A stretch of DNA of 64,000 nucleotides from positions 2,451,001 to 2,515,000 of the forward strand of contig SMMW01000521.1 in the NCBI GenBank assembly GCA_004794655.1, given 5' to 3'. The stretch's first letter is position 1. Each line of letters starts with the position of its first letter. The notes under the pieces were generated by a model. The model saw only the letters and a list, made by a program, of their open reading frames with translations. It had not been told where the DNA came from and made no database searches. Of this stretch, positions 1 to 12,300 are shown piece after piece. This stretch comes from Marisa cornuarietis (lineage: Eukaryota; Mollusca; Gastropoda; Architaenioglossa; Ampullariidae). Made by a program: the position numbers and the translations under genes.

Positions 1-2
1 TT

Positions 3-215
3 CTTTGTAGTCAGGACGACCTTAAGATTAAGAGGCTAACAGATGGACCAGATAAGGAGGTAGTAAGTGAAGCACCACTCCTGATGATACCTTCACGGAT
101 TTGTGGAAGAAGGTGCAGCGGTTGGAACAGGGTTTTAGTCGCGATCAGCAACACTAAGCTGTTTATTAAGGAGCGCCTTGGTCTGAGGTGGCCAAGGAAG
201 GATGATTTGTCATAG
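3..215 (+). CDS. Possible terminal exon of an unrecognised gene (partial)
   Basis: The plus strand is open from the window edge to a TAG at 213-215. A pyrimidine-rich acceptor (TTCTTTGTAG) lies at 1-10, so an exon could begin at 11. The encoded stretch is charged, with an RRCSGW cluster in the middle and RWPRKDDLS at the end; I recognise no family. An overlapping 87-codon minus-strand frame is an equally anonymous alternative. Support is only the acceptor and the open frame. Confidence 0.2.
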   Translation, partial: LCSQDDLKIKRLTDGPDKEVVSEAPLLMIPSRICGRRCSGWNRVLVAISNTKLFIKERLGLRWPRKDDLS

Positions 216-1158
216 AAGAGCAGACACATGCCTGCTGAGACAAGTGACTCTGGCCTTAGATGAAAGACACGCACAGGCTGTAGTAATTCACGTGTGTGTA
301 GAATGAGGATATGTGATTTTGCAGTGTGACACTAAAGTCAGTCGAGTTTTACTATTGACATTTTTCATTGTATTAGTGCATCTCTGTGCTTTGCTGCAGT
401 TTTTCCTGCCAGTGTTGCATGGCTTCACTGTGCTAATCACTATCTTCTCTTGTTCATTATGCCACTAAGAATGTATAAAATGGTAGTCATCCTGGTATGT
501 TTGCAGTGCACAATACAGGCATCTAGGATTTTCATCACAGCTTTAATTCAATGCTGTTGAATGTCTAAAGAATTACTGGTTTTGTTTATTATTGCCTTGC
601 TGAATACTGTAGTGTTTAAAACAATTGTGTCTTTATTTGTTGTTAATTTTAATCAAATCATGTCATGCTATCACACTATAATTGTTTTGTTTATATATGA
701 TGTTTTCTTCCTTATAATAAGCATCAGATCCGGGTTATACTCTCATAATATCTGTATGAGGCATTGAGAATAGGAATTGGTCTTGTAAATGAGCCTATGC
801 CACGTGTGTAGAGTCTTGAGTTAGTCGCGTTACCATCCAGTTTCAAATACTTACATTGGAGCTGCTATTCGTATACACTGCGGTAGCTTGACCACACACA
901 CTTTGTATAAGATGTGAATAGGAATACAAAGCACATGTAACTGTATATAAATTAAATCTACATTGTTTAAAGATCAACTAAACCTTTATCGACCATCGGT
1001 ATCCTTAGGGAATACCACAACCGATAATTAGACTTCCACTTCATAATATATACATATGCATTGGAACAACAGGATCACGATGCAAAGATAGAGATATAAA
1101 AGCAAATAAAGGATGACCAGGTAGGTGCCCTTTAGTCTACGTAATTTGACTAACTTAC
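216..1158. other. Non-coding stretch
   Basis: No exon-like frame on either strand convinces me. It would hold the 3' UTR of the left-edge plus-strand exon, if real, and downstream introns or exons of the minus-strand Ig gene. A GTAAGT donor-like site lies near 850 on the minus strand, without a convincing exon before it. Confidence 0.4.
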
Positions 1159-2251
1159 CAATTCTTCTTAAGCTGCAATTCACACCGTTCCCAACAGATA
1201 TTAGCAAGTTACTCGAGACTGCAGTTATAATGAGGCTGTCGTTCCGTAACCTGCAAGGTGATGGAGGTATGCAACTCGAGAAATAGCAGTAACAGACTTG
1301 CTGGTCACTGCTATTAAAAACTATCCATTTAGTGAGACGGGATTGATTAAATGTAAATGAGTAGTTCGTGCCGTCAACCACGTCCACACTGCCCTGCTCA
1401 CAGCCTCCGATAGACAAACCTGCATCAAACAATGACAAGACAGTTGTATCATTAACGTAACTGTTTCCCAAAACAAAATACCTTACAGAAACCCCAAATA
1501 ATTATTTTTAGTCCTTTTAATTAATGAATGTTCAATATGTCTTCTATCAACTCTCAAAGTGGTTTTTCATAAAATCTTTTATAATTAGGTATATTTTATA
1601 ACTATATACAGTGATTAATTTCATATTTACTTTTGTTGAACACAGAATTAGGTAAAATAGAGAATATCTGGGTCATAGCAACACAGCATTTTGAAAAAAA
1701 ACTTGTTCATATGCCACACCATCAACAAGAATTTATTCCCTTTTCAAAAGAAGGCCAGTTCAAGGCCAAGGAAAATTTCTCCGATTCCTTCTCTTATCTT
1801 GACAAGACAAAGGGCCGGGAAATTCTTAGTACGCATGATGTAAACCCACTTTGAATATAGCCTGTCAAAATAGCCAATCACAATCACAGAAAAATGCTTC
1901 GAAACTTCTCAGGTGTCCCAAAGTCCAGTTTTGCGTCCAGATGTAAACAAAAGTGGACTAAAGCTCAGGGCTCCTTCAAGGATACTTTCTGAGACGCTAC
2001 ATATAAAATAACTTTCATTTATTCTCAACTAATAAGTGCTGAATGAAAGAGTTCATATAAAATGGTTAGCAAACTACAAGAAAACACTCACATGCGTAAA
2101 AACTTCAAGTCATTACACCACAACACACAACAACTTGATCTAATATTTGACTAATATTCAAAATTAAAAAATCAATTAATTCATTACCTAAATGACCGTC
2201 GATAAAAAGTAGTGAAACTCCAAATATCATCCACAATATCCACACCTTCAT
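1159..2251 (-). CDS. Minus-strand Ig-like secreted or membrane protein, first two exons
   Basis: Exon 1 runs from 2251 down to 2188: ATG then MKVWILWMIFGVSLLFIDG, a typical signal peptide, ending in phase 1 at a GTAATG donor. Exon 2 runs from 1419 to 1159 after a GATGCAG acceptor and ends in phase 1 at GTAAGT. It codes for 87 residues with an Ig-like layout: Cys in IGGCEQ, a Trp in TKWIVF, a CYCYF segment, and a final Cys in VNCSLRRI. There are several N-x-S/T sites. No transmembrane exon is seen before the window edge, so the gene is partial or the rest lies left. It is transcribed away from gene A. It is not closely similar to the A-D exons. Confidence 0.5.
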
Positions 2252-3437
2252 TCCTTTATCGTTTCTTCGACGAGAACATAAAGGTTTACGAATCAGTTAA
2301 TTTTTCTACATAATAATTAAGCTTGTACCAAGTTTACACATTTCACGGTGACATCAACTCCACGGAGTGCACAAAACACAAGTTTGTCCTGCTTTTAACC
2401 TCTCCTTTCTACAGCTAATCGTGAATTTAATACTGAGTGTAGAGTTTCTTTCCTTATTCTAATTAAGGTGTCGACTGTGAAAACTGTTTATAAAGTTTCA
2501 CGCGCGGTTCACGCAGATTGCAATAGTGTGTGAAGGCTGTGTTTTGTAGTACATGAGTGAAGGTAACAATACAAATTAGATAAATGCATGACGATAATGC
2601 ACGTAAAAACATACTTATGATATCAATAAAATATTTTTCACGAATTTTCTTTGTTGCAATGTCGTTCGTTTTAAAGCATGCATGCCCGTGTGAGACCTTT
2701 GAATGGACTGAGACGGTACTTCCAAGAATACTCGCATTCACTTGCATGTTACTGCATTATTCAATCATATTTGTTGCACTCGGGTGTCTCATCATACTTC
2801 TTTTTATAAAGAGTTTTTCTGGTTAAGGAAACATTAGACAGGATGTCCTTTTTGATTGTTGAGAGCTTGAAGCTTCTATGAGCGTTTGTCACTCTACAGG
2901 TGTTTAGGATTTCATTAATTCACGTACAAGACACGATTACCCCTTTAAAGTCTTTCCTCCTCACGCCTTTCTTAAAAGAAAGTAACAGTGACTGTTGTGA
3001 AGAAAGACTTGGAAACGCGCAAAAACTATATGAGTAAAGGAAAAACAAAGAAAATGTAAAGCAACTTGATCAGAAAGTTAGCGAGGTATTGGAAGCGAAC
3101 AGATAACTGTCCACCTTGTTCTGCCTTTTCCCAGTTTTACACTCTCATGAAAATTCGTCACTCTACATAAAAAGGAGAAAAATAAGAAAAAGAAAGGTAG
3201 AGAGAGAAAGAAAAAACGAAAAGAGAAATGAATAAATCTAAATCATATTGCCTTCTCAGCTAATGCAAGGACGTAAGCTACACCAGTCCTCGACAAAAGG
3301 ACTAAGAATGTGATTTTTATTTAACATTTGAGACACAAACTTGAACGTCCTCTGTCTTGTTCGGCATAGTTTTCGAAGTAAGGTTGGATAGTAAATTTAC
3401 TGTTTAAATGAGTGATGTAATAAATCTTGAATGAAGC

Positions 3438-3502
<65 letters not shown>

Positions 3503-3647
3503 AAAGAGAGAGAGAGAGCTCACAAAGACGAAAACCACTCTAAAAATCATGACAAAAGTGGCGGAGATTCCTCTTGTTTGCTAACATCAAGACAATAATT
3601 TTCTCCACCACAAATCACGTGACTCAAAGTCTATCTTTCTCTCTCTC

Positions 3648-3714
<67 letters not shown>

Positions 3715-4053
3715 TACACACACACGCACGTTTTAGTTACAAGATAAATATGAAGGATAATTTTTAAAGCAGGGTTTGGCACAGGCTTATGATATATTAA
3801 CCTCTTAAACTGGGACTACTGTGATATAAGTGAGGTAAAGTTTTTGTTGTTGCTGCTGTTTATAACGGCGGCGAATGTACTGTTGTTTTGATTTAAACTT
3901 AAATTGACAAGGCCTGGGGGCAACAGATGTAGATTCCCTTTGCTCAAGAACGAAAGAGCGCGCACAAGGCAGGATGTAAGAATGAATGCGTGAGTGTTTG
4001 GCATGCAAGTAAGTAACAGAGACAGCAGTCTGAGATAACAATTGTATTAATTT

Positions 4054-4089
<36 letters not shown>

Positions 4090-6254
4090 ACCATGTTGTA
4101 GATATCTCATTTAACTTGCTGCAGCTTCGAAGTCAGAGTTAACCTACTGGTTACCCCTGACTCAGGCGTGTTACAATAACTGATTTTCTGTGAAAGTAAT
4201 CAGTAAATGAAACTGACAACAATTTATTGCAACTTTATGTTTATATCTTTCATTTAATCTTGTTCACTTTTTCCGCTAGGGTGCGGAAAAAATCCTTTCA
4301 TTGATGGACGATACGACAGTGAAGTGATCTATAATGTAAACACAGCTAAAGATTGAAGAAAAAAATACTGTAATCGATTTAATTCTTTTCAATATTGGCT
4401 ATCTTGGATTGTTATTTTTATCATTTAAATTATGATAATAATTATTTTCTTTGCATAGATTACAATTACAAGTAGATAAAAGAAAACCGTAAAAATTCAG
4501 ACCGCGCACAAGGTAAGAAAATGTAGTTTAGAAATTCTACAATATGAGTGTAGACTGTGTTTAGTGTCACTGTCAGTCAGAACTCTAATCTTAACCATCA
4601 CCTGTTGAGTATATACTATACTCCCTCAGGTAAGATAGGAAAATCGTGTATTACTGAAACTAACAGGCACCGCTAGATCTTTCTATTTTTCATGCCATGT
4701 AATCTTTCTTCGGACTAAAGCGTCTGGTTTCTGCCTCTTATTCATGCAGGTGCATTTGAAAAACTGACTGAACAGCGGAAGCGAGCTTTGCGCAAGGGAG
4801 ATAATTTTATAGTGACAGAATTCAATTGTTATAGGTTTCTCCCCTTGAATTGGTGGACTATGTCTCGCTTTCCAATTCTCACTTGCTATCCATCCAATAA
4901 CTCTCTTACTTATTTCCTCACGCATTCACCTTCTCCGTGACTCTCTTACACACTTAGACACTTACAAACACTGTATGTAAAAAGCAAAGTGACAAAACGA
5001 GATGTCTTTGAAGACTGACTTCTCACAATTATTACATTGTACTATTCTTATTTCTTCTGAGGAAACATTTGACTGCCCAATTTTGTCAGCCTCTTCGTAA
5101 GTATATCTACAAACACACACTACTTTGCTTTGTTCAAGGGAAATCACATGTCAAAATTTTCGTTTCTTCTCTCAAATTACCCCGGGTAAATAAGTTGCTA
5201 TATCATTAGTCATCTCTAGATCGCTTAGGTTCAAATTTAAAAGTTAATACTAGGTATTCAGGTTATGTTTAAATCTTGGATCTTCATCAAAGAAGCAGAA
5301 ATAATTTTTTCTTTAAGCCCATGAACATATACCGAGGATGACTTTTTGCAAACAAAAATGTAAACACTTGTTTTAATTTAAAGATGAGACTAAAAGAAAT
5401 TCATGATTTTTTAATCAAAATGTTTATGTATTATAACGCAATATTTAGAGTTTTAACTAACCAATGCAATTTTAATTCGAAATGGATTTTTAGAGATCAA
5501 AGAATAATTTGGTTATTAAAAAACATAAGAATAACAAATAACAACGTGTTCTGTTAAGTAAACGAATGGAGCTTTACGTCATATAGAAGTAATAAAAAGC
5601 AGGAAAATTTTCGATCAGTATTTCTACTAAAAGTTGAATTTGTTTATAAAAAAAACTTTGTATCTTTTTAGTTGTGTTTCCTCGTCTAAAGAAACATAAA
5701 GTAATACTATCATATTTATTCAATTTTTTTCCTTTTTATTACTGTTTTTAGATGTTAAAGTCGGGTCAAAGATTTTCACGTCTATCGCATAAAGTTTATA
5801 TTTGCATATTTGTGACTAATATGCATTGCTTGTAAGGGATGAAATAAATCAGCTGTACGGTCAAAAATACTTGTCGTTTAAACATTGTTCAAAAAAGTCA
5901 CTGTTTCAAACTATAATGCTTTATTTTTTGTTCCCTTAATATATAAGGACTTGCAATTTGGTCGCAGTATTTATAGTAAGTTTCACTTTCGAGAAATCAC
6001 ACTATGTTGAACGGGTTAAATTTTACAGATTTTTATGCTGTGCACCGCTTGAAACTGTCTTTTTAAAAAGGAAGTTGGGAATAAGGGAGTGACTACTTGC
6101 ATTGTTTTGCATCCCTTTGATGCATTTGACGGCAGAGGCTTCATTTCAACAGCAGTACACAAAGTTGTAACAAGCGCCTCGTGTTGACCAGGACTAGGAA
6201 GCTTTATGTGCTTTGTGCTTTTCAAGTGTATAACGTTTTAAACCTCTCAGAAAA
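2252..6254. other. Intergenic region between divergent Ig genes
   Basis: About 4 kb separates the start of the minus-strand Ig gene from the signal peptide of gene A, so both promoters should lie here. It holds CA/GA microsatellites (3441-3519, 3651-3726), a short (AT)n at 4070-4090, and a stretch at about 4795-5000 weakly resembling 16600-16800. No supported exon was found. Confidence 0.5.
3441..3726. repeat. CA/GA microsatellites
   Basis: A (CA)n run from 3441 passes into (GA)n to about 3519; a second imperfect (CA)n run occupies about 3651-3726. Confidence 0.95.
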
Positions 6255-6318
6255 ATGATGACACAGCAGCTGTTTCTGTTATACAGAGCTGTTCTCATAG
6301 TGGCAAAAGAACAGTCAG
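6255..6318 (+). CDS. Gene A signal-peptide exon with GC donor
   Basis: MMTQQLFLLYRAVLIVAKEQ is a hydrophobic leader. The exon ends TCAG followed by GCAAGT, the consensus of a GC-AG intron; phase 1 fits the next exon, while the nearby GT would not. Confidence 0.65.
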
Positions 6319-9300
6319 GCAAGTCTAATCATATATACAAGACTCTTTGTTATTGGGTCAAGCATTCGTGCCATTTCTTTACAAGGAATTATACTACACA
6401 GCTGGATGCTGTTCATTTTTCACTCCCTTTACAGGAAACAACTATTCTGTTTTTGTGGTCTTGTTCTTGCTGTTTTCGTTTTGGTATTCTTTCCTTATGC
6501 TTAGTATTAACTGGCTTTGGATATCTAAACCTATTCAATCGTCTGTTATGCTTCGTTAGACATTATTCATGATTTCTTCTGTCTAGTTATGGTGATTGAA
6601 AATGTTGATCATAGAGATGATTTAAATGGTTTAATTTAGGGTTCGGGAGGTAAGCAGGTATTTTGTAGATCAAGACGGCACATATAATTAGATAAGCACA
6701 TTTATAGGTTCTCAATGGCCTGGTTAGTCTGTGAGGCAATAATAGCAGAGACAGAAAAGAGAAGTAATAGTATATAAATGATATCGCTACATTATTCCTT
6801 CCTCAATTTAAAGTAGACTACATTAATTAGGCTAAGCGGATGGAGGCAAAGGATGATAATTATAATGATGATAATACATTGTTTTACACGCCTATCAGAT
6901 TAATTTTGTCAATATGCACCGCTCTATAATGATAGCGTTATTGAATGAGCTCTTTCGACAAAATGAGTACTGTTGTACAATGATCTATTCTATTCCATTA
7001 TTGAATGAAATTTGCACAGAATTTCGTTTCTGTTCTGCAGGTTTTAATATACGAAATTGCTCTTTTGGAGTAAGAGAAGTAACGGAAGACACGGACGCGA
7101 GTTTTACCTGTGGTCTTTACAATTCCCGGGTACAGTGGTATTCTTCTTCTGATTACTTACATTGGAACTACACTGGGTATTGCGAAGGCTCTAGGTCCTA
7201 TATCCAGAAAGCCTCTCCATTTCTCTTAATAAAAGCAAAAACCAAACAAAAATGGGAATACGAGAGCACGCTGGACATCAAGGGTGTCACTAGGCAGCAC
7301 GACATTTTCCTCAAGTGCGGCTACGAGGACACCGCAGCTTTGTGCAAACTACGGATTATAGGTGGGTTGGATCCAACATTTGCTGTTTTATTCTCAATAG
7401 TTATGTATGTCCCTTTTTTAGTTCCCAGTGTTTTTAGGCTTCCAGAAAAGCAAGAAATCCAACTTGAAGCTATTTCAAGGAAGCTAGCTAGTTTGGCTTG
7501 AATGGTACATAGTGTTAGGACGTATTTTCGTTCATTTTTGTTTGCATTTGCAAACATATGTAAACAAATAAACTTTAAAGGTTAATAAAAGTAGTCATTG
7601 ACAACACAATTGTGGCGAGATGCTGCAGTACTCTTAACTAACAATCTGGCCAACCGGCCAGCGTCATCTTGATCTAAAGTGAGTGATCTATTACAAGGGT
7701 CAAACAGCTTGCAGTCTGCTGGAATGAACATGTGATTAAATGAAGGTTGTAAAAAAACTTCGTCGTGGCTAAATTCTGCATGTAAAAAGATACGATTGTC
7801 ATGAACCAAGGCTATTCCCCTTACGTGTGGTTGAATGTATATGTGTAACTGCATGAAGGAATGAATATTAGTAAGGAAATAGAATGCGTGCAAGTAACTA
7901 AGGTGTTTACATCGCATTTTGGCTAACACGGTGAGCTCATCCCCAGAAAAGCCAGCGAGAGAGATAGACATATGCGCTGGAAAAGTGAAAGTGGGAATGG
8001 TGTAATTCCTTACCAAGACAAGTATCTTACAAAAAGGTGCTGTAGAAAAAATGTTGTATTTATATTTTCGATCGTTTAATCGAATTTATTGTCAAAATAA
8101 TAGCTCGTCTTCAGCAAGTTAAGAATGTTGGGCTAGTCAATTATTAGTATTAACTGCACGGTTCCATTAAGACTTAACCTGGCGGATATTCCGAGACGGC
8201 ACGCAACCCACAGATCCGGAGGACAGCAGTAGGAGCTGCGTGTCTTCCTCACCTGTGAGGTCTGCATGCAAAGCAGTGTCTGGCAGGTATCCCGCCATCC
8301 CTTCTTGGGATATTGATTGAGAAGATTCCAATTGCTCATCGTTGGTCCAATGTAGAAATCAGTTTCTTTCATTAGTCAAACTTGCTAATTTATTTGGCTT
8401 CTACAGCAAGATTAACATAAACAAAACGGTTAGAAATAAAAAACAATCAGTGAATGTGTAAGAAGTGAAAAGGCTGTACTGATTGAGTAACAACTGACCA
8501 ACGCTGCAAACAATTGCTTACTGTAGACGTAGCACATATGTCGCTGTGTTGACTAAATTCCTTCGCTGGAGTTGCGGCGTAAATCATTAATAATTTTACA
8601 AAAGTGTAATCTAGTCAAAAAAGGATGTGAAGTCAAGTGGACCATATTTGACATATTCCTGATTAAACATACATTTCTTATCAAAATGATGATGGGTAAA
8701 ATGTCAAACAGACTAAAATTAAAGAGAATGTTCATAATCTATAGGCCTCAAAACACAAAGAAAAAAATCTAAACTGGATTTGATTTCTGATGATAAAGAT
8801 GATTTTTTTAAAATCATTCCCGAAAAAAAAATATTGAAGAGCAGATTAGACAAGCTAAAGCTTTGAAAATATTGTTTTCCTAAGCATTTTTGCAAAACTA
8901 TTATAATAATTTAATTTTGCCGAATTTTTAAGAAAGTGAACACATTTATATATTTATAGACACTAATTTTATGTGTTTCTATGTCACAGCTTGACTGTTT
9001 CTACTTTTGACAATTGTACATTTAAAAGAAATTACTCTCAGTAACACAAAAATTATTAAATAATCGAATTATCTATAGCTCTATGTTAACAATTAATTTC
9101 AACAATAAGAACATGAACTTTCTCCAGTATTGTCCGTTTGTTTATTAAATATATGCATATTTAAGCAGTTAAAAATAAATTTTCCTACATTTTAAAGTAA
9201 ATGCTCATCAAGGTTTTGCATTTAAATAGCGCCTTCTGCCGCAAAAAACTGCGATGTAAAGATATCAAAATGGCAGCTACACGGAACATGCGGCGTGGAA

Positions 9301-12300
9301 AAGATGTTTGCATCAGACGGCAAGTACTCGTGCATGTGGCGAGAAAACAATTATACGGTACTACACACACACACACACACACACATTTTCTTTATCACAC
9401 ATTCTTTCACACACATTCTTTCACACACACACACATTCTCTTTTTCTCCCTAATACCTGTACTATTAACTAAACACTCTGACTCTTAGTCGTTCACACAG
9501 ATTCAGAAAAAAATCGAATCTTTTTAAAGTAAATTAGAGAGTATGTTGGAAATCATAATGCGGATATATGTATATATTTATAAAGATAGCGCTGTTTTCA
9601 AAATCAGAGCAATTTTATAAGTTTTAGATCAATCGATTTTTTTCTATAGTACTCCCGCTTTTTTAAATTCCTTAAGTCTTTCTGCAAGCAACTACTCTTT
9701 ATTTGTCATATTTTGGATTTCTCATACACTCACCCCTGTTAAGGCATTTTGCTACCTTTATGATGATTCCTGAAACTAGATATAGTGCGGTTAGTACTAT
9801 CAAATGCATTGCGAGAGTTATATGTCTGTCAAAGTTTTACATTTATTAATCTAATGCTGCTTAATTGTAATTTGTTTCATAATGGATTGAAGCTAACAAG
9901 TTATGAATCACTCTCTCAATATTGGTTTGGTGGAAAAAGCTACCGAAAAGGCGTCTGTAATTTTGACCAAACAATGCCTGTCGCCCAGGGAATCTACACT
10001 TACAGAATCAGTATTGATCCGGGTCCTTCGAACTTTCTTGTTAAGACTATCAACATAGGTAAAGAAAGATATATTAAATTTTACATATTTCTCATATTTA
10101 ATTTTTTTTACAATACCTTACTACAGTTGTATATATTTTTACTGTTACAGCACCAATGAGATTCCGGTCGATAATAGCACTTCGACAGTTCAAGTAGGAT
10201 TGAGTGGGGAGTGACATAATAAACGCGAGTAAAGACATCTTTACAAAATTGTTTTACTGGTTACTGGTGTCAACCCAGCAATTAGCTAATTCCCTTTATA
10301 CTGTGTCAAAGGTTGGCCGTAAATAAATAACCGCTCCAAGAAATCTTGGCCTTGTAAATTATTCACGTTGCTTTTTTTAACAATGTGCAGTGCCTCCTGG
10401 GTATCCTGTGCACACTTGTCGTGACATTATTGAGGAGGGATCCACTGTTATCTGCATGTGCACTTCCTCAAATAAAGGATTTCCACCAGCAGTATTTTCC
10501 TGGGATAAACAAAACACCGATAAATTACAGATTGAAACTGTTCAGCGAGAATATAACGCCATAAAATTCACCTGTCGGCTGACATGGGGTCCAAATAATT
10601 TCATCAGTCGTACCGCTGATTTTATTTTGAAAGTATCGGGTAACTTTATTTCATACCTTCTTATTGTGGATATTACTGTGTTTTACAAAATTTCTTTCTG
10701 GCGCGTACCGTTTTTTCAGTAAAATCTCTTAGAATTTAATTAAAATAAAGCTGCGTATTCTTTTTTAACATATGCATGTGTTTATTCGTACATGTAGAGG
10801 TTTCTATACTAGGTGGTGGAACTTTTGTTTCAAATGTTTTTCTCACAATTATTCCCTTCTATGACTCAAGTTTAACTTTTGAGAGAACATACTTATAAAA
10901 CACGAAAGTGCTGAGGATAATGATCACTTATTTTTAAAAATATAAATGGTTTAATGTTATTTCGATTTTTTTGTTTGATCTATAATTTGAAACTTTTTTC
11001 CTTTCAACGGTTTCAAAGTGAATGTTTCAAACATTATTCGAATTAGTGTACATTCTTGTAAAATTAACTCAATTTTATTTTAATAGAAAAGATGACTCCT
11101 CTTTAGATTTTAATGTTCATCACCTTTGAAGTTGTTCGTTAGTCATAAGATTTCTAAAGACACGTATATAGCCTTGCGGAGTGATATTTTACACGAGTGA
11201 AACGTGTTTGATTTGGATCCTTTACTATAACAGTTGTGTTATCTCGAGGTCTTTCTTATTACATATGTTTTATGTAAAAATATACAAGCAGTTTAAAGAA
11301 CGTTCACTTCAATTTGAACGTTATAGTAACTTAGCATTGTGACAATCCACCTTCCATTAGTAGATTGATGTTAGCTACGTTATACACATGAAAGCTTTAC
11401 TCGCAGTGTGGTTAACTTTTTTCTGTTATTAATATTGTCTTCAGTGCCCGTCAGCATCGTTCCTAATAGCTGCAATGTACAGCTCTCAGGATGGAAAGTG
11501 TCTGGAGTGTGCACAATACAGCGGTTGATGAGAATGAGTAGCCAGATGTGCAAGTGGAGCTTGAAAAACAAGGTGCATCCCAGGGACACCTCTACTTGTT
11601 AAACTGTTTTTACAATACATGCAACATACACATAAGTATCTCTTCAGCGGGATTAAAACTAATATTCGTGTCTAATAAAGATAAGTTTTAAAAACTAGTA
11701 AAATGTGCATTCAAACATGAGTGCAACTAAAATTTGTGCTTCCTTTGAGATTTGACGACAGAAAAAAACAATAGTTTATTTAAAATATATATCTGTTGTC
11801 CTGCAAATTCATTTTCAAAGTATTTGGAAATATTTTGTATTAACTAATTATAAGATACATATCAAACTTTTATTCACTGTTAAAAGGCTGATATTGTTTG
11901 GTTGAGAAATTCCAACACTACGCGGAAATAATTTCTTTACCATTGTTTATGTCTTTCGAAGATACACCAATAGAAACCACGAGTTTTATTTCAGCAATGA
12001 ATTTGTTGAAACTGCCTGTGTGTATGCAGACAAACACAGAGGAGCTACCTGGATTCCAAAGTGTTGTCAGTTATACATCGGAGGATTCTGGAAATTACAT
12101 GAGAGAATCTTGCTCTTTCATGCGCGAAATGCCTTTCTCCGATGGCAACTATACCTACAGCATCAGCGTATCTTCACATACAGCAGATCAGTGCTCGAAG
12201 ACTATTTATATCGGTAATCTTATTTTAATATTTCATCCTGTAAAGACAATATTATGCCGATTCAAGGACTGCAATTGGTTCAAAGGATTAACGCAGCTGG

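Noticed and set aside
8133..8372. 79-codon minus-strand frame in gene A intron
   Set aside because: No splice sites, signal or recognisable motif; probably chance or an unidentified repeat.
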